From assembly GCF_900104805.1 (NCBI RefSeq), contig NZ_LT629751.1, forward strand, positions 3,019,001-3,083,000: a stretch of DNA of 64,000 nt, read 5' to 3'. The translations under genes were made by a program, and so were the position numbers. A model generated the notes under the pieces. That model was not told where the DNA came from. It ran no database searches and saw only the letters and a program-made list of their open reading frames with translations. Of this stretch, positions 26,299-35,887 are shown in pieces; position 1 is the stretch's first letter, and each line of letters opens with the position of its first letter. Origin of the DNA: Pseudomonas oryzae. GTDB taxonomy: Bacteria > Pseudomonadota > Gammaproteobacteria > Pseudomonadales > Pseudomonadaceae.

Positions 26299-26949
26299 AT
26301 GAGTCCTCTTCTGCTTCTGCCGCTCGCCCTGCTGTCCCTTGCCAGCCATGCCCACGCCGACGACGACGGCGTCACCGTGATCAACGGCTGCCGCCTGCAG
26401 GCGGAAAGCCGCTGCCCCGGCGCCGACCTGCGCGGCGCCGATCTGCGTCATCTGGACCTGCGCCGGATCGATCTGTCCGGCGCCGACCTCTCCGGCGCCG
26501 ACCTGCGCCACGCCAGGCTCGACCTCGCCAACCTGGAGAAGGCCAGGCTGACCAAGGCCGATCTGACCCGCGCCAGCCTGCAGCAGGCAAACCTGCGCCT
26601 GGCCGACTTTTCCGGCGCCCGGCTGGTGGCGATCAACGGTTGGGCCGCGCACGGCCAGGCCGCGCGCTTCACCGGTGCCGACCTCTCCGCCGCCAACCTG
26701 GAATTCGCCCGCCTGTCCGCGGCGCGCCTGCACGACGCCAACCTCAGCGCCGCCAACCTGGAGATGGCCTGGCTGAGCAAGGCCGACTTCAAGGGCGCCA
26801 CCCTGCGCGACGCCAACCTGCAGGAAGCCAAGATCAACGACGCCAATCTGGAAAACGTCGACCTCAGCGGCGCCCGGCGCCACTACGCCACCTTCCAGGG
26901 CACCAACATGGAAGGCTGCAGGGAGTGCCCGCTGGATTGGGAGAAGTGA
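26299..26949 (+). CDS. Secreted pentapeptide-repeat protein
   Basis: The 216-residue protein has a signal peptide (MSPLLLLPLALLSLASHAHA) followed by about twenty A(D/N)Lxx repeats (GADLRGADLRHLDL, SAANLEFARL and others), which form a right-handed quadrilateral helix. The C-terminus has a Cys pair (GCRECPLDW) and an early Cys pair (GCRLQAESRC). The exported location argues against a Qnr-like gyrase role. A homologous gene (PA1981) lies beside exaA in P. aeruginosa, but no function is known to me. A REP pair lies immediately upstream. Confidence 0.88.
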   Translation: MSPLLLLPLALLSLASHAHADDDGVTVINGCRLQAESRCPGADLRGADLRHLDLRRIDLSGADLSGADLRHARLDLANLEKARLTKADLTRASLQQANLRLADFSGARLVAINGWAAHGQAARFTGADLSAANLEFARLSAARLHDANLSAANLEMAWLSKADFKGATLRDANLQEAKINDANLENVDLSGARRHYATFQGTNMEGCRECPLDWEK

Positions 26950-26964
26950 GAGAGAACCGGATTT

Positions 26965-27135
26965 GTAGGGGCGAATTCATTCGCCAGATACCTCGCAAAG
27001 GCGAATGAATTCACCCCTACAGGCTCGACACTCAGACGCAGCGGCGTAGGGTTGGCAACTCGCGCAGCGATTGCCTACCAACCGGGCTGCGGCACGGGAA
27101 GCGGGAGATAACCGCTGCGCGGGTTTTCTACCCTA
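26965..27135. repeat. Two further GTAG-footed REP pairs of other families
   Basis: The first pair (26965-26985 plus, 27000-27020 minus) has a GGCGAATGAATTC-type stem. The second (27046-27083 and 27102-27135) has GTAGGGTTGGCA...CCAACC and an unlike partner ending CCCTAC. They fill the space between the convergent pentapeptide gene and eraR. Confidence 0.75.
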
Positions 27136-27157
27136 CGGCCCTGTCCTGCGGCCTGCC

Positions 27158-27802
27158 CTACGCCCCCGCCTGCCCCACCCGCAGCAGCCCGGTATCGATG
27201 GCCAGGTGCACCAGCTCGCCCTGGCTGGCGACCTGCAGCTTGTTCTTCAGCAGGGTCTGGTAGTTGGACACCGTCTTGGCGCTGATGCACAGCTTCTCGG
27301 CGATCTGCCGCAGGCCGACGCCGCGGGCGAGCATCACGAAGATCTCCAGCTCGCGCTGGGTCATGCCGCGCAGGCGCGGGTCCTGGTCGTCCTGGCCGGC
27401 GCAGGCCAGCGCGGTGGCCAGGCCGTGCTCGAGGTAGGTCTGCCCGGCCAGCACCTTGCGCACCGCCTCGAGCAGCACCTGCGGCGCCGCGCACTTGGTC
27501 AGGTAGCCGCAGGCCCCGGCCTCCAGCGCCTTGCGCACCACCGGCAGCTCGTCGTGCATGCTGAAGAACAGCACGCGCAGCCCGGCGTGGCGCGCCAGCA
27601 GGCGCCGCGCGGTCTCCAGGCCGCTGATGCCGGGCAGGCCGACATCGAGGATCAAGAGGTCCGGGCAGCCGCGAGCCACCAGCTGGATGGCCTCCTCGCC
27701 GCTGGTCGCCTCGCTCACACTCACGTCATCGAGCAGGGTCGCCAGCAGGCTGGCGTAGCCCTGGCGCACCACCGCATGGTCGTCGACTATCAGGATGTGC
27801 AT
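27158..27802 (-). CDS. eraR: LuxR/NarL-type response regulator EraR
   Basis: The 214-residue protein has a receiver domain (MHILIVDDHAVVRQGY, phospho-acceptor Asp in LLILDVGLPG, Lys in YLTKC) and a C-terminal LuxR-type helix-turn-helix (MTQRELEIFVMLARG...ISAKTVSNYQ). It corresponds in position to PA1980 EraR, part of the ethanol oxidation regulatory network. The start at 27802 overlaps the eraS coding end by 13 bp, so translation is probably coupled. In-frame starts at 27820 and 27835 are possible but would add residues before the receiver fold. Confidence 0.88.
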   Translation of the reverse strand: MHILIVDDHAVVRQGYASLLATLLDDVSVSEATSGEEAIQLVARGCPDLLILDVGLPGISGLETARRLLARHAGLRVLFFSMHDELPVVRKALEAGACGYLTKCAAPQVLLEAVRKVLAGQTYLEHGLATALACAGQDDQDPRLRGMTQRELEIFVMLARGVGLRQIAEKLCISAKTVSNYQTLLKNKLQVASQGELVHLAIDTGLLRVGQAGA

Positions 27803-29109
27803 GTCGTCCACTCCCGCCATGGAATCTCCACGCACAGGCGCAGGCCGCTAGGCGCGACGCCGTGCAGTTGCAGGGCGGCGCCGAGGCAGCGCGCCCTCTC
27901 GCGCATCGAGCGCAGGCCGACGCCCTCGCGCAGGTTGGTCGGCAGGCCGCGACCGTCGTCGCACACTTCCAGGCGCAGCAGCGCGCCACGGCAGCTCAGG
28001 ACCACCCGCACCCGACTGGCGCCGGCATGCCGGGCGACGTTGGTCAGCGCCTCCTGCAGCAGGCGGTAGACGTGGGCGCGCGCCTCGTCGTCCAGCCGCG
28101 GCAGCGGCGCGTCCAACTCCAGTTCGCAGGCAATGCCCTGCTGCGCCTGCCACTGCTCGACGAGCTGGCGCGCCGCCTCGCCGAGGCCCAGGCGCTCCAG
28201 CACCACCGGATAGAGATCGCGCACCAGACTGCGGAAGCTCTGCTGCATCTGCTCGCCGTTGTCCTGCAGGCGCCGGCTGATCGCCTCGACCTGCGCCGGC
28301 GACTCGCGGCAGGCGTCGAGCAGGTAGAGCTGGGCGCGCATGCCGGCGAGGATCTGGCCGAGGTCGTCGTGCAGGGTCTGCGCCAGACGGGTACGTTCAC
28401 GCTCCTGGGTGGCCAGCAGCGCGGCGGTCAGCGTCTGGTTGTCGGCACCGGCCTGCTGCAGGGCCTGGGCCATGGCGTTGACCTGGCCGGCCAGCCGCCG
28501 CGCCTCGGGCTGCGCATAATCGGGCAGACGGGTGTCCAGCGCGCCGCCGGCGATGCCCTGCAGGGCGCGCAGGATGTCGGTGAGCAGATCGAGGCCGCGG
28601 CGTACCAGCCAGGCGCTGGTGCCCAGGCACAGCAGCCAGGCGCCGGCGAACAGCGCCAGCAGCTGCAGCAGCGACTCCCACACCTCCTCCAGTTCGTCGG
28701 CGGGACTGACGCGGATGCTCAGCGCCCGCCCGTCGACCAGCGCCACGCGGTACACCGGCAGGTCGGCGAAGCGCCCGGCCAGCCAGGCGCCCAGCGGGTT
28801 GCCGCCCAGCGGGTTGCCGCCCTGTGGATCGCCGGCCGGCAGGTTGTCCGGCGCGGAGGTGGCGGCGCCGTCGCCCCAGTCCAGTTCGAGATGGCGCAGG
28901 TTGGCAGTCAGGCTCGCGTCGAGCAGCGCCGGATCGTCCGCCGCGCGCAGGGCGAGGAAACGCGCCACGCTGTCGGCCGCTTGCAGCTCGCGGCGGATGT
29001 CCAGCTCAGCCTGGCGCAGCAGCAGCGCCAGGCAGACCAGCAGTACGGCGAGGAACAGGCCGCTGACCAGCAGGCTGGCGCGCCCCAGAGCGGAAAGCGG
29101 CGCAGTCAT
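27790..29109 (-). CDS. eraS: NarX-type sensor histidine kinase EraS
   Basis: The 439-residue inner-membrane kinase has a first membrane helix (about 10-32), a periplasmic domain, a second helix (about 145-165), a HAMP-like linker and a HisKA_3 core with the phospho-His in RTRLAQTLHDDLGQ, then an HATPase domain with NVARHAGAS and GVGLRSMRERA. It pairs with EraR, whose gene overlaps its end. A 15-bp tandem repeat in the periplasmic domain encodes GNPLG twice. It corresponds to PA1979. Confidence 0.9.
   Translation of the reverse strand: MTAPLSALGRASLLVSGLFLAVLLVCLALLLRQAELDIRRELQAADSVARFLALRAADDPALLDASLTANLRHLELDWGDGAATSAPDNLPAGDPQGGNPLGGNPLGAWLAGRFADLPVYRVALVDGRALSIRVSPADELEEVWESLLQLLALFAGAWLLCLGTSAWLVRRGLDLLTDILRALQGIAGGALDTRLPDYAQPEARRLAGQVNAMAQALQQAGADNQTLTAALLATQERERTRLAQTLHDDLGQILAGMRAQLYLLDACRESPAQVEAISRRLQDNGEQMQQSFRSLVRDLYPVVLERLGLGEAARQLVEQWQAQQGIACELELDAPLPRLDDEARAHVYRLLQEALTNVARHAGASRVRVVLSCRGALLRLEVCDDGRGLPTNLREGVGLRSMRERARCLGAALQLHGVAPSGLRLCVEIPWREWTTCTS
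28790..28819. repeat. Exact 15-bp tandem repeat inside eraS
   Basis: CCCAGCGGGTTGCCG occurs twice with no spacer, encoding the five-residue repeat NPLGG in the sensor domain. The number of units could vary between strains without shifting the frame. Confidence 0.8.
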
Positions 29110-29282
29110 GATTGAACTCTCCGAAGGCGCAGAGCCTGTTCACGATCTTGCGAGCCGAGGCCAGACAAGACCTCGGCAACCCAGCGGAGTCGCGAGCCCT
29201 GCGGGCCAGCCTGTGGCTGTCACTCCGCAGCGCTGTGCTTCAACGCAGCATGGCTGACGCACAGCTGATCCAGGACCGGCTC

Positions 29283-29720
29283 TCAGCGCACCACGAACAC
29301 GCCGAGCATGCCCTTGCCTTCCAGGCCCTTGGCATAGAAGCGGTACTTGCCCGGCTTGATCGGCACGAAGAAGATCTCGGCCTCGCCGGCGTCCTCGAAC
29401 TCCAGCTCGTTGAGGGTGGTCGCCTTGACCTCGACGCCACCGGCCTCGACCTTGCGCAGGTAGATGGCGCTGGCGAATTCCGGCGCCTGGAAGGCGTACT
29501 CCTTGCGCCCGCTGGCGATGATCTTCAGCTGGTAGGCCTTTCCGGTCTCCAGCTGATACTCGGTGCGCGACAGGCTGTAGTCGCTGGCTTCCGAGCCGAG
29601 CACCAGGTCGGGCAGCGCCTCGGTGCGGCGGGTCAGGTCGCCGGCGGCCTGCACGGGATCGAAGCCGATCATGCCGAGGATCAGCAGGACGGGCAGGGCC
29701 AGGGTTCTGAGCGGGGACAT
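29283..29720 (-). CDS. Secreted cupredoxin-like protein of the exa island
   Basis: The 145-residue protein has a signal peptide and a beta-rich body resembling the cupredoxin-like fold (NELEFEDAGEAEIFFVPIKPGKYRFYAKG near the C-terminus). The usual copper ligands Cys and His are absent, so it probably does not bind a type 1 copper. The ATG at 29720 is chosen over a TTG two codons earlier because AGGAG lies 8 nt before it. It is divergent from the ABC-related operon, with a TACCTTGGTAC site between. Confidence 0.75.
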   Translation of the reverse strand: MSPLRTLALPVLLILGMIGFDPVQAAGDLTRRTEALPDLVLGSEASDYSLSRTEYQLETGKAYQLKIIASGRKEYAFQAPEFASAIYLRKVEAGGVEVKATTLNELEFEDAGEAEIFFVPIKPGKYRFYAKGLEGKGMLGVFVVR

Positions 29721-29785
29721 GGGCAAGGCTCCTGTAGTTGTTGTTCTTGCAGCCCATGCTAAGAGCTGCCCCCAGCGGCCGAATC

Positions 29786-29799
29786 AGTACCTTGGTACC
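29786..29799. promoter_or_regulatory. TAC-NNN-GGTAC operator-like site
   Basis: The palindrome GTACC-TT-GGTAC lies 66 bp before the cupredoxin-like gene and 78 bp before the binding-protein gene. It matches sites before exaAB, the CXXCW gene and nosP, and may be bound by ErbR or EraR. Confidence 0.6.
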
Positions 29800-29876
29800 G
29801 GTCCGGCGGTACTTTCTGCATATTTGCCAGCTCCGCCACCCTTCCTAAGCTGGCAGCAACCCCATCGGAGGCTGCC

Positions 29877-31049
29877 ATGCGTACCTTGCTGCCCTGCCTG
29901 TTCACCGCCCTCGGCCTGCTCGCCGCCGGCCCGGCCAGCGCCGATCTGGAAGTGCGCATCGGTTATCTGGGCTATACCCCGGATCGCGGCCCGGTGCTGT
30001 CCAACGTCATCCCCGAGCCGACCGACGCCGGCCGACGCGGCGCCGAGCTGGCCATCGAGGACAGCAACAGTACCGGACGCTTCCTCAAGCACAGCTACCG
30101 CCTGGACAGCGCGGAGGCCGCGACCCCGGCGGCGCTGCTCGAACAGGCGCGCGCCCTGCACGCCAGCGGCCTGCGCCTGTTCGTGGTCAACGCCCCGGCC
30201 GACAGCCTGCGCCAGCTGGCCGCGGCCCTGCCGGACAGCCTGCTGCTCAACGCCGGCAGCGCCGACGACAGCCTGCGCACCGACGCCTGCGCCACCAACC
30301 TGCTGCACACCCTCCCCAGCCGCGCCATGCTCGCCGACGCCCTCGGCCAGTTCCTCGCCGTGCGCAAGTGGAACCGCGCCCTCCTGATCCCCGGCCCGAC
30401 CGCCGACGACCAGGCCTACGCCGACGCCCTGCGCCGCGCCGCCAAGCGCTTCGGGGTGAAGATCGTCGCCGAGAAGCCGTGGAGCTTCGACAACGACCAG
30501 CGGCGCAGCGCCCAGGCCGAGATGCCGCTGTTCACCCAGACCGCCGAGTACGACGTGGTGCTGGTCGCCGACGAGCGCGGCGATTTCGGCGAGTACGTGC
30601 CCTACCACACCTGGTACCCGCGCCCGGTGGCCGGCACCCAGGGCCTGACCCCGACCGGCTGGCACAAGACGGTGGAAACCTACGGCGCCGCCCAGCTGCA
30701 GAAGCGCTTCGAGGAGCACGCCGGGCGCTGGATGAACGACCGCGACTTCGCCGCCTGGATCGCCGTGCGCAGCCTCGCCAGCGCGGCGAACAAGCTCAAG
30801 AGCAGCGACCCCGCGGCGATCCGCCAGCTGGCGCTGTCCGACCAGCTGCCGCTGGACGGCTTCAAGGGCCGCAAACTGAGCTTCCGCGCCTGGAACGGCC
30901 AGCTGCGCCAGCCGATTCCCGTGGTCCACCCGCGCGCGCTGGTCACCACCTCGCCGCAGGACGGCTTCCTGCACCCGGTCACCGACCTCGACAGCCTGGG
31001 CTTCGACCGCCCGGAAAGCCGCTGTCGCCTCAACGAGAAGGATCTCTGA
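29877..31049 (+). CDS. Periplasmic binding protein of the PQQ-associated ABC system
   Basis: The 390-residue protein has a signal peptide (MRTLLPCLFTALGLLAAGPASA) and a type I branched-chain amino-acid-binding fold (GRRGAELAIEDSN, FLAVRKWNRALLIPG). It belongs to the group encoded with a beta-propeller protein, an ATPase and a permease in PQQ-dependent alcohol clusters. The substrate is unknown; the system has been proposed as an exporter in the ped cluster of P. putida. It is the first gene of an operon running to erbR. Confidence 0.85.
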   Translation: MRTLLPCLFTALGLLAAGPASADLEVRIGYLGYTPDRGPVLSNVIPEPTDAGRRGAELAIEDSNSTGRFLKHSYRLDSAEAATPAALLEQARALHASGLRLFVVNAPADSLRQLAAALPDSLLLNAGSADDSLRTDACATNLLHTLPSRAMLADALGQFLAVRKWNRALLIPGPTADDQAYADALRRAAKRFGVKIVAEKPWSFDNDQRRSAQAEMPLFTQTAEYDVVLVADERGDFGEYVPYHTWYPRPVAGTQGLTPTGWHKTVETYGAAQLQKRFEEHAGRWMNDRDFAAWIAVRSLASAANKLKSSDPAAIRQLALSDQLPLDGFKGRKLSFRAWNGQLRQPIPVVHPRALVTTSPQDGFLHPVTDLDSLGFDRPESRCRLNEKDL

Positions 31050-31052
31050 GCC

Positions 31053-31538
31053 ATGCGCTATCTCTGGCTTCCCCTGCTGCTGTGCAGCCCCCTGGCCCTG
31101 GCCCAGGAAACCAGCGACCTGAGCTACGAGGCGTACATCGATAGCGACAAGCGCATCAAGTGCCTGTACGGCTACGCCGCCGAGAAGACCGGCAACCATG
31201 CGGCGGCCATGCAGATCTTCGGCGACTGCATCGAGCGCTGGAACGACGTCTACTCGATGATATGGCTGGCGCAGATGTACGAATCCGGCTCCGGCATGCC
31301 GGTCGACCTGGCCAAGTCCGCCGAGCTGATACGCCGGGGCGCCACGCAGCCGGATGACGCGCCCTACGTCAGCCTGGCCCGCTACCACTGGGGCGCGGCC
31401 CTGACCGAAGGCCGCGGCGTACCCGCCGACCCGCTGGAGGGCCGCCGCTGGCTCGAGAAATCGGCCGCGGCCGGCGAGAGCGAGGCCATCAGCTATCTGC
31501 AGCGCCTGGCCACGGATGCCGCCGCCCCCCGCCAATGA
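31053..31538 (+). CDS. Secreted Sel1/tetratricopeptide-like repeat protein
   Basis: The 161-residue protein has a signal peptide (MRYLWLPLLLCSPLALA) and helical repeats of the Sel1 type (AQMYESGSGMPVDLAKSAELIRRGA and GAALTEGRGVPADPLEGRRWLEKSA). Such repeats bind partner proteins. It starts 4 bp after the binding-protein gene and is in the same operon. Its role in alcohol oxidation is unknown. Confidence 0.85.
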   Translation: MRYLWLPLLLCSPLALAQETSDLSYEAYIDSDKRIKCLYGYAAEKTGNHAAAMQIFGDCIERWNDVYSMIWLAQMYESGSGMPVDLAKSAELIRRGATQPDDAPYVSLARYHWGAALTEGRGVPADPLEGRRWLEKSAAAGESEAISYLQRLATDAAAPRQ

Positions 31539-31559
31539 CAAAAAGAAGGTAGACATCCC

Positions 31560-32527
31560 ATGCACAAGTCCCGCCTTGCCCACCTGATCGCCGCCCCGCT
31601 GCTGCTCGCCGCCGGCAGCAGCTTCGCCGCCACCGCCTACGTGTCCAACGAGAAGGACAACAACCTCAGCGTGATCGACCTCGACAAGCTGGAGACGGTG
31701 GCGACCATCGACGTCGGCATGCGTCCGCGCGGTCTGGCGCTATCCCACGACAACAAGCTGCTGTACATCTGCGCCAGCGACTCCGACCGCGTGCAGGTGA
31801 TGGACCTGGCCACGCGCAAGATCGTCAAGGAGCTGCCCTCCGGCGCCGACCCCGAGCAGTTCGCCCTGCACCCCAACAACCGGTGGCTGTACATCTCCAA
31901 CGAGGACGATGCGCTGGTCACCGTGGTCGACGTCGACAGCGAGCAGGTGCTCGGCCAGATCGACGTCGGCGTCGAGCCGGAAGGCATGGCGGTCAGCCCG
32001 GACGGCAAGTGGGCGGTGAACACCAGCGAAACCACCAGCATGCTGCACTGGATCGACACCGCCACCAACCAGCTGGTCGACAACACCCAGGTCGACCAGC
32101 GCCCGCGCCACGTCGAGTTCAGCCAGGACGGCAAGTGGCTGTGGGCCTCGGCGGAGATCGGCGGCACGGTGACGGTGATCGACGTCGCCACCCGCCAGCC
32201 GGTGAAGACCCTGACCTTCGCCATCAAGGGCGTGCATCCGGACAAGGTGCAGCCAGTGGGGGTCAAGCTGACCGCGGATGGCAAGTACGCCTTCGTTGCC
32301 CTCGGCCCGGCCAACCACGTGGCGGTGGTGGATGCCAGGACCTACGAGGTGCTCGACTACCTGCTGGTCGGCCGCCGCGTCTGGCACATGGCCTTCACCC
32401 CCGGCGAGCAGCAGCTGCTGACCACCAACGGGGTCAGCGGCGACGTCTCGGTGATCGACGTGGCCAGCCGCAAGGTCACCAAGTCGATCAAGGTCGGCCG
32501 CTACCCGTGGGGCGTGGTGGTGACGCC

Positions 32528-32531
<4 letters not shown>
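31560..32531 (+). CDS. PQQ-catabolism-associated beta-propeller protein
   Basis: The 323-residue secreted protein has a signal peptide and YVTN-type propeller repeats, seen in TAYVSNEKDNNLSVIDL, LYISNEDDALVTVVDV and GTVTVIDVATR. This family recurs with the ABC genes next to PQQ-dependent dehydrogenases. It may act as a periplasmic sensor or scaffold. It shares 4 bp with the ATPase gene (ATGA), so the two are translationally coupled. Confidence 0.88.
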
Positions 32532-33250
<719 letters not shown>

Positions 33251-33271
33251 CTACCGGCACGCACGCCCTGC

Positions 33272-33334
33272 GTAGGGTGCGCCCTGCGCACCAGCGGCCA
33301 CCCGCGGACCCTCGGTGCGCACGGCGCACCCTAC
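33272..33334. repeat. REP pair, RAYT-flanking family, first copy in ABC operon
   Basis: Plus at 33272-33292 (stem with CCCTG loop change) and minus at 33314-33334, feet outward. It forms part of a duplicated segment with the pair at 33470-33533. Confidence 0.85.
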
Positions 33335-33346
33335 CGAGCCCCACCC

Positions 33347-33433
33347 ATGCCCGCCTTTCTGGAATGCCTGCGCGGCATCGTGCTGCGCTTCGGCCAGCGC
33401 CCTGCGCACCAGCCGACGCAGGTCGCGGCATGA
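33347..33433 (+). pseudogene. Truncated duplicate of the 5' end of the ABC permease gene
   Basis: The frame begins MPAFLECLRGIVLRFGQR, matching the permease start MTAYLECLRGIVLREWLR, then drifts and ends after 28 codons at a TGA in GTCGCGGCATGA. That ending resembles the end of the upstream ATPase gene (GTGGCGGCATGA). The segment from the ATPase end through the REP pair to the permease start is thus present twice, and this is the decayed copy. It may still be translated. Confidence 0.75.
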
Positions 33434-33469
33434 AGAGCCCCTCGCTGTGCGCAGACATGCCGCATGGTC

Positions 33470-33533
33470 GTAGGGTGCGCCCTGCGCACCAGCGGCCGAG
33501 CCGTAGACCATCGGTGCGCACCGCGCCCCCTAC
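33470..33533. repeat. REP pair, RAYT-flanking family, second copy in ABC operon
   Basis: Plus at 33470-33490 and minus at 33513-33533. The plus copy is identical to the plus copy at 33272; the intervening bases also begin alike (AGCGGCC). It lies 12 bp before the permease start codon. Confidence 0.85.
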
Positions 33534-33545
33534 CGAGACCCGCCC

Positions 33546-34337
33546 ATGACCGCCTACCTGGAATGCCTGCGCGGCATCGTGCTGCGCGAATGGCTGCGCT
33601 TCGTCCAGCAGCGCTCGCGCTTTCTCAGCGCGCTGGTGCGCCCGCTGCTGTGGCTGCTGGTGTTCGCCGCCGGTTTCCGCGCGGCGCTGGGCATCGCCAT
33701 CATCGAGCCCTACGACACCTACATCACCTACGAGACCTACATAGTCCCGGGCCTGGCCTGCATGATCCTGCTGTTCAACGGCATGCAGGGCTCGCTGTCG
33801 ATGGTCTACGACCGCGAGATGGGCAGCATGCGCGTGCTGCTGATGAGCCCGCTGCCGCGGCCGTTCCTGCTCGCCGCCAAGCTGCTGGCCACCAGCCTGC
33901 TGTCGCTGCTGCAGGTCTACGCCTTCCTCGCCATCGCCTGGCTGTACGGCGTGCAGCCGCCGGCCTGGGGGCTGCTCTACGCCCTGCCGGCGCTCTTGCT
34001 CGCCGCGCTGATGCTGGCGGCGCTCGGCCTGCTGCTGTCCAACGGCATCCGCCAGCTGGAGAACTTCGCCGGAGTGATGAACTTCGTGATCTTCCCGCTG
34101 TTCTTCCTGTCCTCGGCGCTCTACCCGCTGTGGAAGATGCGCGAGGCCAGCGAATGGCTGTACTGGCTGTGCGCGCTCAACCCGTTCAGCCACGCCGTCG
34201 AGCTGGTGCGCTTCGCCCTCTACGAGCGCCTGAGCGTCACCGCCCTGCTGGTCTGCCTGGGCGTCACCGCGCTGTGCAGCGTGCTCGCCGTGCTGACCTT
34301 CAACCCCCAGCATGCCGCCTTGCGGCGCAATGCCTGA
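33546..34337 (+). CDS. pedC: ABC-2 type permease of the PQQ-associated system (PedC-like)
   Basis: The 263-residue protein has six predicted membrane segments and the ABC-2 signatures YDREMGSMRVLLMSPLPR and NPFSHAVELVRF. It corresponds to PedC of the phenylethanol cluster in P. putida. With the ATPase encoded upstream it forms an exporter-type transporter whose cargo is unknown. Two REP pairs and a truncated copy of its own start precede it, so its translation may depend on a message that carries strong hairpins. Confidence 0.88.
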   Translation: MTAYLECLRGIVLREWLRFVQQRSRFLSALVRPLLWLLVFAAGFRAALGIAIIEPYDTYITYETYIVPGLACMILLFNGMQGSLSMVYDREMGSMRVLLMSPLPRPFLLAAKLLATSLLSLLQVYAFLAIAWLYGVQPPAWGLLYALPALLLAALMLAALGLLLSNGIRQLENFAGVMNFVIFPLFFLSSALYPLWKMREASEWLYWLCALNPFSHAVELVRFALYERLSVTALLVCLGVTALCSVLAVLTFNPQHAALRRNA

Positions 34338-34389
34338 GGCGCGCGGGGGCGCCATGCCCCCGCCGCCGGTCGGACTTTTTCCGCGAATT

Positions 34390-34403
34390 ACTACTTTGGT
34401 ACT
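34390..34403 (+). promoter_or_regulatory. TAC-NNN-GGTAC operator-like site
   Basis: ACTACTTTGGTACT, followed by GCC, lies 83 bp before the CXXCW-type gene. The same TACTGCC follows the site before nosP. It suggests a second promoter within the island that would drive the CXXCW gene and erbR. Confidence 0.6.
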
Positions 34404-34485
34404 GCCTATCGCCCTCCATCGCAGGATTCCCAAAGCATTGCGCCTGAACGATAAATAGTCGCAAACAACAAGGGGAACCCCCGCC

Positions 34486-35031
34486 ATGTCGCGACTGCTC
34501 GCCGCCGTGCTCTGTCTGCTGCTGCTGTTCGCCCTGCTGCCCGCCCGAGCCGGCGAGGAGCAGCTGTTCTCCGTCGACGGCTATCGCCTGGACCGCTACC
34601 GCAGCCCCACGCCGACCAGCGTCGAGGGCGCGCAGACCATCGACACCCTCACCCTGCAGCGCATGCTCGAAAGCAGCCAGCCGCCGCTGCTGATCGACGT
34701 GTTCCGCCGCCCCTGGCTGCACGGCCAGTTCGTCGGCGACGAGCCGCACCAGAACATCCCCGGCAGCCTGTGGCTGGCCAACGTCGGCGAGGGCCGGCTG
34801 GAAGCGCAATGGCAGGACTACTTCGCCCACTACCTCGACCAAGCCAGCGGCGGCGACCGCGCCCGGGCGCTGGTGCTCTACTGCAAGTCCGACTGCTGGC
34901 TGTCGTGGAACGCCAGCAGGCGTGCCGCCGCGCTGGGCTATACCCGGCTGTACTGGTACCGTGACGGTATCGATGCCTGGCAGCAGGCCGGCCTGCCGGT
35001 GCAGGACGCCACCCCCGCGCCGCTGCCTTGA
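34486..35031 (+). CDS. PQQ-catabolism-associated CXXCW-motif protein (rhodanese-like)
   Basis: The 181-residue protein has a signal peptide ([22 protein letters not shown]) and a rhodanese-like body with [12 protein letters not shown] and the motif CKSDCW near residue 130. It belongs to the family named for this Cys-Trp motif and found with PQQ-dependent alcohol oxidation genes. A redox or sulfur-carrier role next to the SoxYZ-like protein is possible but unproven. The erbR gene follows after 41 bp. Confidence 0.88.
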   Translation: MSRLLAAVLCLLLLFALLPARAGEEQLFSVDGYRLDRYRSPTPTSVEGAQTIDTLTLQRMLESSQPPLLIDVFRRPWLHGQFVGDEPHQNIPGSLWLANVGEGRLEAQWQDYFAHYLDQASGGDRARALVLYCKSDCWLSWNASRRAAALGYTRLYWYRDGIDAWQQAGLPVQDATPAPLP

Positions 35032-35072
35032 GCGCCACTCCATCGACAACGACAAGAATCCAGGTGAAGCCC

Positions 35073-35738
35073 ATGTACAAGATCCTGATCGCCGATGACC
35101 ACCCGCTGTTCCGCGAGGCCATCCACAACGTCATCGCCGACGGCTTCCCGGACAGCGAGGTGATGGAAACCTCCGACCTCGACAGCGCGCTCGTCCTGAC
35201 CCAGGAGCACGACGACCTCGACCTGATCCTGCTCGACCTGAACATGCCGGGCATGCACGGCCTCAACGGCCTGATCACCCTGCGCAACGAGGCGCCGACC
35301 ATCCCGGTGGTGATCGTCTCCGCCGAGGAGGACAAGCAGATCGTCCTGCAGGCCATCACCTACGGCGCGGTCGGCTTCATCACCAAGTCCTCGCCGCGCG
35401 CGCAGATGACCGAGGCCATCGAGCAGATCCTCAACGGCAACGTCTACCTGCCCTCGGACATCATCCGCGCCAGCAAGCAGACCCCGCGCCGCGCCAGCCA
35501 CGAGGAACCGGGCATCCCGCCGGAACTGCTGCAGGCGCTGACCCGCAAGCAGCTGCTGGTGCTCGAACGCATGACCAAGGGCGAGTCCAACAAGCAGATC
35601 GCCTACAACCTCGACATCGCCGAAACCACGGTCAAGGCCCACGTCTCCGCCATCCTGCGCAAGCTCGGCGTGCACAACCGCGTGCAGGCCATCCTCAGCG
35701 CCGGCGACATCGACTTCAGCGCCTACCTGCGCCGCTGA
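35073..35738 (+). CDS. erbR: LuxR-type response regulator ErbR (AgmR/ExaE-like)
   Basis: The 221-residue protein has a receiver domain ([16 protein letters not shown], phospho-Asp in [10 protein letters not shown], Lys in FITKSS) and a LuxR helix-turn-helix ([22 protein letters not shown]...[12 protein letters not shown]). It matches AgmR/ErbR, which in P. aeruginosa controls the PQQ biosynthesis genes; ExaE is a related regulator for exaA. The start at 35073 gives the normal length. It lies at the end of the ABC-associated gene run and may respond to NahK/ErcS' or EraS. Confidence 0.88.
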   Translation: MYKILIADDHPLFREAIHNVIADGFPDSEVMETSDLDSALVLTQEHDDLDLILLDLNMPGMHGLNGLITLRNEAPTIPVVIVSAEEDKQIVLQAITYGAVGFITKSSPRAQMTEAIEQILNGNVYLPSDIIRASKQTPRRASHEEPGIPPELLQALTRKQLLVLERMTKGESNKQIAYNLDIAETTVKAHVSAILRKLGVHNRVQAILSAGDIDFSAYLRR

Positions 35739-35887
35739 GCCCCCACCCTGCCTGCCGCCCACAGGGAAGTGGGCCACCTGCCAGCCGTGGCCGCTCCGCC
35801 GCCCGATTCCGCTACCCCGCCTCTTGAACTAGGCTGAAACTGTGGCGCCGACCACCGCGGGCGCCAACCTGCACGGGTAGCGCGGCC

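Noticed and set aside
26299-26949. Qnr-like fluoroquinolone resistance pentapeptide protein
   Set aside because: The protein has a clear signal peptide, so it is exported and would not reach gyrase.
29154-29177. Terminator between eraS and the cupredoxin-like gene
   Set aside because: GCCGAGG/CCTCGGC can pair, but no T run follows on the minus strand and the loop is long.
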